Shown here piece by piece: positions 33,271 to 44,945 of a stretch of DNA of 64,000 nt. This stretch comes from Siphonodentalium dalli (Eukaryota; Mollusca; Scaphopoda; Gadilida; Siphonodentaliidae), in assembly GCA_032622095.1 (NCBI GenBank), contig CP136064.1:138463954-138527953 (forward strand), in the 5' to 3' direction. The position numbers were made by a program, and so were the translations under genes. How positions within the stretch are numbered: the first letter of the stretch is position 1; each line of letters starts with the position of its first letter. The notes under the pieces are model-generated. The model saw nothing but the letters and a program-made list of their open reading frames with translations, made no database searches and was not told the DNA's origin.

Positions 33271-34782
33271 ATTACTGTATATCCTCTATAACTGTTTATT
33301 CAACATCACGTGCTGCAATCCATAAATGCGGTTCAGATTTCGATGTCCGGTTCAACATTATTATCATATGGTTCGATAGCAGAAATACGCAGTTTGGAAT
33401 GTTATACCGTACAAGTTTTACGAGTTGCTCTTGCTCAAGAATCGATAAATTTTTAAACCTGATTTTTGGCGCATTAGTTAGAATTCTATTTTTGCACAAG
33501 AACACACCACAAATATCGAACGGGACATCAAAAGCAGAACCGGATTGTATCGATTGCATAAACATAAGAAGTTGGTCACTGACCGACATTTGCTATTGCA
33601 GAAGAAAATAAACAAATTCTCTGGTGTGTTTTATAGGACTATGCAATGCCGACTTAAAAATAAAAATTCACATAAACATCGCATGAAGCGGTCTAACCAC
33701 AAACTCGGGTATCCGGTAATTCCAAATGTATGAACTATCACCATGATATCCCGGTATATCATTGTCAGGACTGTTTGTACAAAAGGTTGTTATTCTACTA
33801 TGCATAATTTTGCTATATCATTGTACTCGGACTGTATTGCAATGTAATATATCAGTACATGTACCGGTATACTGTGTGCACATTATATACACTTTCACTT
33901 TAGTATGTGTCATAAAACACTCATGTTGTTAAATTGAAAAAAACATGTGTGAAAACAGAGAGAATACATGTATATGTGACGGTACTATATACCTCTTTGT
34001 GTGCTGTACTACCGGTACTATTCATGTACATGTACTACACTGCAATAAGAGAAATTTTAATTGATTCTGCTACCCTGTGCCACAGGCCCTCAAACACGCC
34101 AAACAAGTATATGTAGCCAGGCCCACCAGTACCAGGCTACTAGTAAATGAAGTACTGAAAGTGTCACATCATTAATCGAGCCCAACCTTAGTTATACTAG
34201 TCTCTAGTGTAGTTTGGGTTACTATTAATAAGATATTTAATGAATGTTTGGAATGTATGGTAGCATTCTTACCTGGATCAACATATGCCATGCACAACGC
34301 TGGTCATCATATCATCACCGCTGTTGGCAGTAAACCCCGGCGGGCATCAGTAAACCGCTCATCGGGCTATAACAGTTAGAGTTTTCCATACCAGGGCTAA
34401 TCTAATCAGTTAAAATTAGTCAATTTAGAGGGAATACCAACCAGTGGAAGACGTACATGTATATTCAGATATCAGTTTTCCAGAAAAACCCCATCTTAGT
34501 CGAGCGGACTTAGAATATCGGGGTAAACTTAAATTTCATTCAACAACACTTTCACGGCAGAATATAAAAATAGTACATTATAATCACTTACAGTACATGT
34601 ACACGTAGCCCAGGTGCAGTGCTAGCCTATATTATATACTACCAAAACTTTTGGTCAGTTTCTCGATGCCTGACACTTGTAAACTCTTGAACGGGTATAT
34701 AGTACATGTATGTGAATTAAAGATCTTATTTGTGACACAACACTTCACAAGAGGCTAGACATACACTTGTAACTACAGTAAT
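33271..34782. other. Intergenic sequence
   Basis: Overlapping short frames on both strands (33,296-34,116) have no recognisable content. TACATGTA-type words are frequent. Nothing further is supportable. Confidence 0.4.
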
Positions 34783-34930
34783 GCTCTAATTAATCGACTC
34801 CTTAACCACAGCAGAATTACTGGTAACTCGGGGAGAGCTTTCCGATGAATGGCAACAAGCCATATATCCGACTAAATCCTGAAAAGTTACACATAATTCT
34901 GCTCTGGCTAAGGGGTCGATTTCTTAGGGC
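34783..34930. repeat. Foldback MITE, internally deleted copy
   Basis: GCTCTAATTAATCGACTCC at the left, GAGAGCTTTCCGATGAATGG in the middle, and TAATTCTGCT...GGGTCGATTTCTTAGGGC at the right match 33,064-33,270, but part of the left arm is missing. It is the same family. Confidence 0.75.
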
Positions 34931-35364
34931 ACTACTCTATCTGTTTTAGTGCACATCAAATTTATTTGTTGTCTTTCCTCTTGTGATTTGTCTTTGGTTG
35001 TGTTCGCCATTTTGATGGACAACTACATGTACTGACATCAAATGACTGAAATGAGTCAAAATTTAACAGTGCAGCCAATTACATGTATATAGATAAACAG
35101 AATTAAATAGCATCCAAATTCCAAATGAGCATAAATGATAAAACAAACTTTATTGAGCACACTTTTAATACTAGTAATTACAGCTACAATTAAAGCACCT
35201 AATAAAAATTCTAAGTAAAACAGTCTGTATACAAACTTACAAAGTTTATCTGACCGTGGTGAATAAAACCTATAAATGTGATATATACATGTATGTTAGA
35301 TATCATTACATGATTATTTGAAAACACATATCCGTATGGAAAACAAACTATTTTACCACTGGCC

Positions 35365-35486
35365 AAGTGGTCCTGCTAATATGCTTTGATGCTGGTGGTC
35401 CTGCTGAATTGCTATGGTGCGGGTAGTGCAATTCATAGCAATTAAGCAGGACCCAACCGCATCATAGCACATTAGCAGGAACACTT
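35365..35486. repeat. Foldback hairpin with TCCTGCT repeats
   Basis: AAGTGGTCCTGCTAATATGC...GGTGGTCCTGCTGAATTGCTATG pairs with CATAGCAATTAAGCAGGACC...GCACATTAGCAGGAACACTT. Arms are about 52 bases. Non-coding. Confidence 0.7.
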
Positions 35487-36149
35487 GAACAGGGGTATAT
35501 TTACAGTGTCAAATCGAATGGGCATCTTTTAACAATATTTTTGAACAATTTCCTAGAAGTGTTCGAAAATTGAGAACTGAATTTAAATTTTTTTTTATGA
35601 GGTTTCGATTGAAAAATTTCTAAATTAGCTCATCAGGATTAACAGACTACCAGTATGTTTGGTATATTTTTCTGTAATCGACACCTGCTGAGGTGGGGAA
35701 ATATCATCCATTGTCGCACAGCTATATTCTCTTTCCCAACAAAGTCCATAGAACATACATGTAAAATTACAGCTATGCTTTAATTATTCAACTCGCCTTA
35801 TAAAGGTTGACCACCGGGTATTACTACAGTATTCAGGCGTGTTCATGCGATCAACCGCAGTCAGTTATACCGCCGCAGAATGTGGTCCACCTCACATTTG
35901 CAGTTAGGCTGTATTTTTCATGCGATGTTTATATGAATTTTGTTTTAAAGTTGACACACCAGAATTTTTTTTTTATTGTTTCAAAATGTCTAGATAGAAT
36001 TTTTGTGGTAAAAACAATTAACTTGGTTTTCACAGTTAACACATATTACTGTGGTAAGATTACCAGCGGATACCGCATGTCAATAGGGACTGCATGCTCT
36101 AATTAATTATCAGGTTTAACATGTTTATACTGGATACAGTTCATTTTAA
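35487..36149. other. Intergenic sequence
   Basis: Nothing supportable; the 99-codon plus frame at 35,807-36,106 has no recognisable domain. Confidence 0.4.
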
Positions 36150-37084
36150 AGGTACTCAATCCGGTTCGATGATCCCCATATAATCAGATTCCAACAACAA
36201 CAACATCATACATTTGTATTTAGAAAGGCTGCTTCAGTTACGGTATCAGAATTGATTAATTGCCCTAAAATAATACTAACCACTGTCAACTAAAGTATAC
36301 AATTGCCTGACATATGTTATTTATTAACATGTTGTTCTACAAAATTTGGCCTTATTATCAACAGAAAGCCTCTTGATTTTAGAGTTATCCATCTTCATCT
36401 GAAATTTGGTCCGAGACCGTGGGCCACTATTAATTCTTGATCGTGAAATAGTATATTTCAAAAATTGATATCTAATAACTCTGAGCTTTGATAGGTGGGT
36501 TCCTCGACTCGTACCAAATATCTTTTACCCCCAAGTCCAAATAAATAGTAATGTGCGAGAGTTAATTCAGGGGGCCCTTAATCGGATTATGCATCTTTAA
36601 ATTCAAATACAGTTTAAAGATGCATAATCCGATTAAGTGCCCCTCATTTACTATTTACATGCATATGGAATCGGGGGGGGGGGGGGTAAAAAATATTTTA
36701 ATCAAGTCGAGGGACCCACCTACATGTATCAAAGCTCAGAGTTATTATATATCGATTTTTGAAATTTTTATATTTATCACCATCGATACTTAATAGTGGC
36801 CCAGAAAAATTTGACGAGCCGACGGTCTCAGACCAAATTGCGGATGAAGATGGATAACTCTAAAATGAAGAGGCTTTGTGTTGATAATAAGGCAAAACTT
36901 CGTCGAACAGCATGTTGATAAATATAACGTATCAGGCAATTTTATACTATACATGTAGTTGACAGTGGTTAGCATTATTTTTGGGCAATTAATCGATTCT
37001 GATAACAGTGAAGCAGCATTTCTAAAAAAAATGTTGTTGTTGGAATCTAATTATATGGGGACCATCGAATCTGATTGAGCACCT
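36150..37084. mobile_element. TTAA foldback MITE, 935 bp palindrome
   Basis: The left end AGGTACTCAATCCGGTTCG follows TTAA at 36,146-36,149; the right end CGAATCTGATTGAGCACCT is followed by TTAA at 37,085-37,088. The two halves are complementary over nearly the whole length: TTCCAACAACAACAACAT / TTGTTGTTGGAA, TAATACTAACCACTGTCAAC / GTTGACAGTGGTTAGCATTA, CTCTGAGCTTTGATA / TATCAAAGCTCAGAG. Arms are about 420 bases. The centre holds a separate tight palindrome (36,577-36,637). No transposase is encoded. Confidence 0.85.
36577..36637. repeat. Central palindrome of the 935-bp MITE
   Basis: CTTAATCGGATTATGCATCT then TTAAA is mirrored by TTTAAAGATGCATAATCCGATTAAG (arm ends CTTAATCGG / CCGATTAAG) around a short loop. 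It marks the symmetry axis of the foldback element. Confidence 0.8.
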
Positions 37085-37116
37085 TTAATAGTTAGCTATA
37101 TGAGTTATATACTCAT

Positions 37117-37454
37117 AAGGCGACACCAATTTTTAAGTCCGGTTTACGAACACCTCCTACAACTTTTTTTCCAAATTTTTTTACACGCGTACTGATTTTC
37201 ATGTGCTGTCACATCCGGTTCTGCTTATGATCATTTGCAGATCCATATTTTCATGTATTTCATGACAATAAATTTCATTCGAAAAGTTTTTTTTCACAAT
37301 TTTTGTAAAATTTATGTAAAATTTCAAGATTTACTTGATATAAATTGGGGGGACAATTTTTTTTATTTTAATTTTTTTCCCTCCTGCATCTACTTTTTTT
37401 CTCCCCACATCAGCCCACATGTTCGTAAACCAGACTTAAAAATTGGTGTCGCCT
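37117..37454. mobile_element. MITE, AGGCGACACC family, copy 2
   Basis: AAGGCGACACCAATTTTTAA at the left and TTAAAAATTGGTGTCGCCT at the right. The interior (ATGTGCTGTCACATCCGG, TTATGATCATTTGCAGATCC) is the reverse complement of that in the copy at 29,764-30,156, so the two copies are oppositely oriented. Non-coding; the 73-codon frame inside is chance. Confidence 0.8.
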
Positions 37455-38989
37455 AATAGACATTTAAACTTTGAAAATTGTAGGTTTCCGGATGATAACT
37501 TCAGTTTGTGTGATCATATCTGAACCAAATGTGGTATGTAAGTTTATCAGACACAAATACAGGTCAAGTTCGAATATGGGTGTGCTCCGCCAATTTTTGC
37601 GAGAGTTATGGCCCTTTTTCGACATAGAATCGTGTTAATTTCGGGTTTCCGCATCATAATTTTAGTTTGTGTGACCAAATCTGAATCAAATTTGGTATGA
37701 TAGTTTATTATCCACCATTTCATGGGACACTGGTTGGATTGTTCTGAAATGTAGTATCGGATTTAGGGGTCCTTGATATATTTTTCAGACAAGCTGATGC
37801 CCCAATGAAGCCACTTTTTCTCACATTTGCTGAAATAGTATCCAAAACATCAACATATCAAGAGCCATTAGACTGAATTAGATAAAAAATATATCACTTG
37901 GGTCTGTTTAGGCTGGAAAATACTCAAAATTTGTATAATTTTCTGCTATTATATCTGCATACTAGCCTTTTTGCTGAATCGTGAATGCCGGTTATATTGC
38001 CGTGTGAAATCCTAGCACCAGATAACATTGGGTATGTATATAGCATACCACCTGAAAATGGCTTGAATATCACATACCAAAGCGGGGTGGGGTGTGTGTG
38101 ACACCCTCGTTGATCACAGTCTGTATTCTACAGGGTATGTTAACTGTTTCGAGTTGGTGCAATTAATGTGATTGTTTAATCTCTACCATCTGAAATCTAT
38201 TTATAGTATATTTTGCTATCTGATCAATTGCTACTGATATAAAAAACGATAAAGATGGTGTGTCTCTTTCCCAAATGTTCTGTTTACATGTACATTTGGG
38301 GGTTTATGAGTCAAATAATAACGGGCAACATGTCCTTCTAACACTAAGAAATAATGTGTTCTTATGAACCAGGACAAAATATGACTATTTCTGGAGCATT
38401 ACAGCACATTATTACAAATCTATATTTGTAAGCAGTAAGATAATGACAGGAAACATGTCCTCAGACTAAGAAATAATTTTTTGGTGTGTATTTCACATCA
38501 CAGCTCATGTGTATACTCACATTAGTTTATGTCATTCAAAGGGAGAAACCCATTTAGAAAGTTTAAATGAGACAAAACTACCTCACTGTAGATGTAGTTG
38601 CAAGGTACAACATGTACATGTATTCTGGTAAATGACATTGGAACTAAAATAATGATTTTTGTGTCCACCGGTATGTCATGTACCGGTATACATTGCAACT
38701 ACATGTACATGTAACTTGCCTAACATACTATATACATGTATGAAGAGGGAATTTGCAAGTGTTTTTTAATCAAAATTTTAACCCAACTCTTGTTGTCAGT
38801 AAGTTTTTAACCCATGCAGGTTAATGAGTTTATATATTTATATATTACATGTGTTTCTATACATGTATTTTATCTTTAGTTAGTTTGTTGTCCTTGAATA
38901 AACTTGTATTGCTGCACAATCAGTTTCCTTAATGTTCTATTATACTAAAACAACTCCATTGATAACAATACCCCTGCATCCCATCAAAA
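37455..38989. other. Intergenic sequence with a dispersed repeat
   Basis: From about 37,485, GGTTTCCGGATGATAACTTC, AGTTTGTGTGAYCAWATCTG and GAGTTATGGCCCTTTTTCG form a repeat whose first part recurs at about 37,647. Sequence of this kind is common in lophotrochozoan genomes (recollection). The remainder has no recognisable gene. Confidence 0.4.
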
Positions 38990-39645
38990 TCTACTTCATT
39001 GCCATCCTCATCATTTCACTTTGGTACCCCCACCCAGTTGTACCTTGGTGTTATTCACCCAGGTGTTCCTTGGTGTTTCCAACCCATGTGTACCTTGGTG
39101 TTTCCCACCCAGTTGTACCTTTGTGTTTTCTTACCCAGGTGTACCTTGGTGTTTTCTTACCCATGTGTACCTTGGTGTTTTCCTGCCCAGGTGTACCTTG
39201 GTGTTTCCTTACCTGGGTGTACCTTGGGGTTTTCTAACCCAGGTGCATCTCAATGGGGAAATCCACCTGGGTAAGAAAACACCAAGGTACACCGGCGTAA
39301 GAAAACACCAAGGTACACCTGGGTTGGAAACATCAAGGTACACCTGGTGGGGAACAAACAGGTAGGAAACACCAGGGTACACCTGGGTGAATAACACCAA
39401 GGTACACCTGGGTGGGAAACACACAGGTATGAAACACCAGGGTACACCTGGGTGAATAACACCAAGGTAACCTGGGTGGGAAACACCCAGGTAGGAAACA
39501 TCAGGGTACACCTGGGTGAATAACACCATGGTACACCTGGGTGGGGAAACACCCAGGTAGGAAACACCAGGGTACACCTGGTGTGAAACAACCAGGTAGG
39601 GTACACCTGGGTGTGGTCGCCTGGGTAATTACACCCAGGTTTATC
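38990..39645. repeat. Inverted 25-26-bp simple repeat array
   Basis: The left half has about ten units of ACCCAGGTGTACCTTGGTGT plus TTTCTT. The right half, from about 39,245, has about twelve units of its reverse complement (AACACCAAGGTACACCTGGG). The array folds on itself about 39,245. The overlapping frames with VYLGV-type periodicity come from the repeat. Further ACCCAGGT words continue to about 39,800. Confidence 0.85.
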
Positions 39646-39839
39646 CATACCAGGGTTTTTATCCAGTTTCAGGTGTGTAAATAATGGTAAAACCCAGGTT
39701 TCGCGGGGTCTTGATGGTTGGTGGATGTCTTGGTAGATAGATTTATACCTGGGTTTCTGCCCAAAAAACCTGGGTGGATTTACCCAGGTACATTTTTATA
39801 TGGGAAATGTTACATGACTTATTCTCGTTTGTTAAAACT

Positions 39840-40740
39840 TTCATAATATCAGTCGCATGCATTTTTAGATTCTGGGTATGTCCCTAGCAACCCTTACCAC
39901 CCCTGTAAGAATGAAATATGTTTAAATTCCAATCATGCCCACATTAACAACAACTATTATAATTGTTTTCATGAAGAAAATACTACATGGTGCAGTTTAG
40001 TTAGTTAAAATTGCCAAAATGTCAGTCATATGTACAATTTTTTATTTCGGGTATGTCCCTAGCAACCGATACCACCCCTGTAAGTAAGAGATATGGTAAT
40101 TTTCCAGTCATTCCCACACAACCAACAACTATTATAATGGTTTTCACCATAAAAATGCTACATGGTGTCGTATAGTTTGTAAAACTGCCATTATATCGGC
40201 CATATGTACATTACTTAATGTCCCTAGCAACCTTTATCACCCCTATAAGTAAGAAATATGGTAATTTTTCAGTCAGGTCCACACTAGCAACAACTATTAT
40301 AACTATTTTCAGCTTAAGATCCTATATGGTGTATATGTTGTAGTTTAATTTGTTAAAACTGCCATAATATGATCATATGTATATTTTTCGATTTTGGGTA
40401 TGTCCTTAGCAACCGTTACCATCATGTAAGTACGAAATATGGTATTTTTTCTGTCAGGTCTACACTAACAACTAGAATAATTGTTTTCACCATAAAAATG
40501 CTACATGACATAGTTTAATTTCTTAAAACTGCCACAATATCCGTCATATGTGCATTTCTTTTATGTCGGGTAGTTGCATAGCAACCGTTGCTAAGGAATG
40601 ACCTCCCGCGAATGCTTCCATATCTGAAAATGATCAGTTTTGTATAAGGAACATATGTGGCAAGTTTCATGCTTGGATCACCTTTTGAACAATTCTTGTG
40701 TATTTCTACACCAAGCGCCTGGACTATATTGAGTTATGAA
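39840..40740 (+). repeat. About 180-bp tandem repeat, copy 3
   Basis: Four to five units, each with GGTATGTCCCTAGCAACCG, CACCCCTGTAAG, ACAACTATTATAATGGTTTT and GTTAAAACTGCC. The array ends with CCCGCGAATGCTTCCATATC, TTTTGAACAATTCTTGTG and CCAAGCGCCTGGAC, the same end as the reverse copy at 13,640-14,500. Confidence 0.8.
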
Positions 40741-41041
40741 TAAAAAAATAAAACTAATCAGTCATATTGCACAGTCTGACGATTGCAGCTTGTAACATAC
40801 TAATATTTAGGTCGATATTGTTTTATTTAATATAACAAACATGTACTTAATGTAGACTATATCCTATCATTTAGCGAAGACATTTTCTGTTAAAGTTGAC
40901 GTCGCCAGTGACGTTGTTGACGTAATAGGTTTGTATTGTTCAAGAACAATACACATTTGTTTATTGAACGTTTCAATCATTCTGTATTTTTGGTGTATTT
41001 CGCACAAATAAGCTACAGGGTGTTCAATAAATATGCGTAAT

Positions 41042-41412
41042 GGCTTGGTGACAACGTTCTTCTATAGTCCCACGTTTGTCGATGAAATATGATAGCGCAA
41101 TACATCAAACTGTGTATACTGGTATCAAACCACTTTGTTTTCATCTCAGTGAGTCAGCCAAAGATAGTTTGCTAAGAACCAACAGTGGACTCCCGGTCCG
41201 TAAATTGTTGTAATAACTGGGCGAACACATGGCGAATGGCGACAATGTCTCATATCCACACGTTTCAATGAAGATTAACGATCATGGGATGAAACGGTCC
41301 GTGTAATTGTAATAGTTGTTCTCGAAATTTGGTATTGTATAGATATGTAATCATCCGTCACTGCTCAGCATCAGTTCATTGTTTACCGTGTTGTTGTTGT
41401 AAACATCGAAGA
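41042..41412 (+). repeat. Dispersed repeat B, copy 1, left part
   Basis: GCTTGGTGACAACGTTCT, CATGGCGAATGGCGACAATG, CATATCCACACGTTTCA and TCAGTTCATTG...GTTGTTGTTGT...ACATCGAAG match 51,380-51,718 in order. Similarity stops at 41,412, where a LINE begins, and resumes at 44,815. Confidence 0.75.
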
Positions 41413-41421
41413 CAGTATGAT

Positions 41422-41770
41422 AAATCATTTTTTGGGTTGAATTGTCGTAGTTTGAATGCAAACTGGGATAAATTAAATAGCCTACTACTAAGTATTCAAA
41501 GTAGCCAAAATCTCTTGGATATTATTGCTCTCACATAAATATTTAAGGTACACGAAACTGAATTTGAGCTAACTGGGTACCATAACCTCGAATTTAAAAC
41601 TCGTCCAGAAAGGGATAATGGGAGAGGAGGAGTTGGCCTATTCATCCGCGACAGTCTAGTGTATATACTGAGGAAAGATTTGTCTATATTTAAACCACAC
41701 ATCATAGAAACTATATTTGTTGAGATAAATCCAGGATGCACAAATTCATACCTAGTTGGATGTATATAGG
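41422..41770 (+). pseudogene. LINE APE endonuclease fragment
   Basis: KSFFGLNCRSLNANWDKLNS matches the start of an APE domain (the N-R-S-L motif). After a stop at 41,536-41,538 a second piece, from about 41,549, reads VHETEFELTGYHNLEF then GRGGVGLFIRDSLVYILRKD, the conserved GGGV motif region. The GDFN-like and SDH motifs of the distal half cannot be followed cleanly because of frameshifts between 41,770 and 42,240. Confidence 0.75.
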
Positions 41771-42242
41771 CCCAACACTGCACCACGCGCTGACCTTAAT
41801 ATCTTTACGAAAGATATTGAAGGTATTATGGGTGAAATAAATAAATCAAATCTTAAGGCATTTTATTTGGCGACTTTAATATTGATTTACTCAAATTTGA
41901 AACCCACGAGAAAACGGACAATTTCTTAAGTAATATATTTTCCTTTGGTTTCATACCTAGTATAACTAGGCCGACACGATTTGCCGAACATTCGGCAACC
42001 CTCATAGACCATATATATATACCAACAGTGCAACTGCGGGCAGCAAATCTGGTATAATACTCACTGATGTATCGGACCATCTCGCTATCTTCTTTCTCGA
42101 ACCATCACGAGGCACAGAACCTTCACGTACGCCGGATGGTGACAACATAAAACCATATGGAGTCTTTAATGACAAAAATACTAGAACTTTCAAAAATATA
42201 TTTAAAAATTGTAACTTTCAGCCAGTCTTAAACTGTAAATCA

Positions 42243-42578
42243 GTGAACGAGTCATATGATATGTTCTTGGAACCCTATATGGATGCCTTTGAAAAGGCAT
42301 TCGCGTTGACAAATAGGAAAGTCCCCAAAAAGTACATCAAACGAGAACCATGGATTACAAATGGAATTCTTAAATCCTCTCTGGAAAAAAATAAACTCTA
42401 TATAAAAAAATTGAAGACACCAACAGAACTAAACAAAAACAGATATAAGTCGTACTGCCAGACGTACAGAAGCACAATAAGACTAAGCACGAAAACGTAC
42501 TATTGTGATATATTGGAACAAAACAAGAGAGATATAAAGGCTACCTGGAGGATATTGAATCAATATAAAAACGTCTAA
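42243..42578 (+). pseudogene. LINE endonuclease-RT linker fragment
   Basis: 111 codons with KYIKREPWITNGILKSSLEK and NRYKSYCQTYRSTIRLSTK, the pattern K-PW-(T/N)-GI-K-S--K of the linker between APE and RT in CR1/L2-type LINEs. It ends in a frameshift at about 42,575. Confidence 0.75.
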
Positions 42579-42713
42579 TGCAAACTCAATTCCTTCTATA
42601 TTTGTAGATAACCAGATAAAAATCACTCATAAAACCGATACAGCAGAAAAGTTTAAAGATTATTTTTCAAGTATTGGTCAACAAACAAGTGAAAGAGTCA
42701 TACACGAACATAG

Positions 42714-43871
42714 TGCAAATTACTCAAATTATCTTCTTTACAGGGAAACAGATGTATTAAAATTACCCCCACTAATGAACAAGAAATCATACTGACTTGC
42801 CTAAATTTAAAAAGCAAAAATAGCAAAGACGTGCATGGTTTAACGAGTAAGATAATGAAGGCAACGGTAGAAGAGATAGCAATCGCCTTAAAACATATAT
42901 TCAATTTATCACTCAAATATGGCATATTCCCCCAAAAAATGAAATTGTCCCGAGTTGTCCCGATCTACAAAAGCGGTAATAATGATGAATTCAGTAATTA
43001 TAGACCCATTAGTATATTGCCTTGTTTCTCAAAAATATTGGAAAAAATAATGTCTAAAAGATTGGTAGATTTCTTAAATGATAACGATACCCTGTATGAA
43101 CATCAGTATGGTTTCAGAAAAAGTCACTCAACAATACATCCCGTTATGCACTTACTTGAAGATATAGTCGAACAAAATGATGAACCCACTCGAGACTCCA
43201 CCTTAGCCATTTTCATTGACCTTTCAAAAGCTTTTGATACAATAAGTCATGATATCCTACTAAGTAAAATGGATCACTATGGAATACGTGGCATTGCAAA
43301 TGATTGGTTCAGAGACTATATGTCCGAAAGACGACAGTTTACTGACTTCAATGGTAGTATTTCTAGTCTTAAGGGTATACTCAACGGAGTGCCCCAGGGC
43401 TCCATACTCGGTCCGACAATTTTCCTCATTTACGTGAATAATAAGTCTGCTGCAACTTCATTGAAATTGTTATCATTCGCCGATGATACTACGCTATACA
43501 CATCCGGCAATAACGGCCATCTTATTGAAAACATCGTGAACAATGAGCTAAAAGATGTCTACAAATGGTGTTGTTGTAACTGCCTATTCATAAACAAAAC
43601 TAAAAGTAAATATATGCTTCTTCATCCAAAAAACAATGACGACAAATGGAATTTTCTAAAGATATACACAAACGACGTAGAACTCAAGCGTGTTGGAAAC
43701 AAAAGTGATGAAACATCCCTAAAATTTCTCGGAATTACAATCGATGAAAACCTCACGTTTAAAGACCATACTTCGGCGGTATGTTCTAAAATGGCAAGAG
43801 CCCAATATGGTATGAACAAAGTGAGGAAATTTTCCCAGGAGATGCCATTCGAACGCTATATTATGCCTTAA
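42714..43871 (+). pseudogene. LINE reverse transcriptase
   Basis: An open stretch of about 385 codons covers most of the RT. It shows SRVVPIYKSGNNDEFSNYRP (motif 1-2), FIDLSKAFDTISHDILLSK (motif A with Asp), GVPQGSILGPTIFLIY (motif B), LLSFADDTTLY (motif C), NKTKSKYMLL (motif D) and SLKFLGITIDENLTF (motif E). The catalytic aspartates are all present. The frame is lost near 43,855. As a truncated element without intact endonuclease it cannot be autonomous. Confidence 0.85.
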
Positions 43872-44361
43872 TTCAAAGCCGTCTTGTCTATGGAATTCAA
43901 ATTTGGGGGCACTCAGTATCATCCAATAAGGTCTTCCTACTACAAAAGAGAGCTATCAGAACAATAAGCTATGCCAAATACAACAGCCACACTGAACCCT
44001 TATTCAAAAAAAGAAATATTTTGAAATTCAGAGATTTGCATGCCTGTCATGTTAGTCTGTTTATGTATGATTGGACACATTTTAACCTACCGGCATCATT
44101 TCTAACAGCATTTGACAACAATATATAAATCACCAGACAATCTGGATGCATTAGGGAAATTAAATCACTAACGAAATTCTCAGAGGTTTTACCTAAACAT
44201 TCATTCCCAAGATTATGGAATGAAACTGACAAAAAACTAAAATCAATTGAAAGCCGACTAAACTTTAAATATCAAATGAAGGTCAATGTTATCAATGCTT
44301 ATGATGCAAACTTTAAATGTAAAAACAAAACTTGCAGAGAATGTTTTCCTCTCAAAAGCTC
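43855..44361 (+). pseudogene. LINE C-terminal domain
   Basis: The frame resumes as LYYALIQSRLVYGIQIWG, FLLQKRAIRTIS and ILKFRDLHACHVSLFMYDW, is broken by a TAA near 44,126, and continues IREIKSLTKFSEVLPKHS to a Cys-containing tail (NFKCKNKTCRECFPLKSS) and stop. This is the usual post-RT domain and natural C terminus. Confidence 0.75.
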
Positions 44362-44814
44362 ATAATTAAACTACATATACTTAACTCCCGAGTAACAAGC
44401 CAACACCCTCCCCGGTCGTGAGTGCTGATTACCCTGACAACTCGCCCTCATTGGACCCTGCTAACACGATTTAAATATCACATACGCATTATCATTGTTA
44501 CTTAAGCAGGATCCAACTTACTATTATAAAGTGTTCTTTAAATTGCCGTGCACACGCCTACATAGCCATAACTATACGCTACAATGTACTTAATACAATA
44601 TTTTGATATTATAAATTACATTATTTTCTTATTAGCACATCAATTTGAGATTATGCCATTGATATATTAGTTATTATATTGACAACGGGGGTGACAGGAA
44701 GACAGCCAATCCTGGTTATGCCACTCCCACACAATAATTACACTTGATTTTTGAAATATTATTGTTGATTTGTTGTAAACTAATTATTGTGTGAATAAAA
44801 CATCTACATCTAAA

Positions 44815-44945
44815 GCTCTTGTTAATTACTTTGGCGCATACAGTATATTCTCTCATGTACATATACGTACATGTGTGTGCTTCAAGACTTTCAGAACACT
44901 GTCAACTGGATTGAATGGTCAAGTTAAAAAAAAAGGCAACACTGA
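44815..44945 (+). repeat. Dispersed repeat B, copy 1, right part
   Basis: CTCTTGTTAATTAC..., GCTTCAAGACTTTCAGAACA, CTGTCAACTGG and GGATTGAAT continue the repeat interrupted at 41,412, matching 51,718-51,823. Confidence 0.65.

Larger units (their letters stand above)
41413..44814 (+). mobile_element. Decayed APE-type LINE (CR1/L2 group, FADD type)
   Basis: A non-LTR retrotransposon with endonuclease (from about 41,422), linker (42,243-42,578), RT (42,714-43,871) and C-terminal domain (to about 44,361), then a 3' UTR with a GACAGGAAGACA hairpin and a terminal AATAAAACATCTACATCTA. Stops and frameshifts break it throughout and no ORF1 remains. Its RT differs in family from the YADD LINEs at 17.6 and 54.3 kb. 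It interrupts dispersed repeat B. The clade is approximate (Crack/Daphne-like suspected). Confidence 0.85.

Noticed and set aside
38932-39648. Overlapping frames with VYLGV / PWCF periodicity on both strands
   Set aside because: Translation of an inverted simple repeat; several frames and both strands are equally open.
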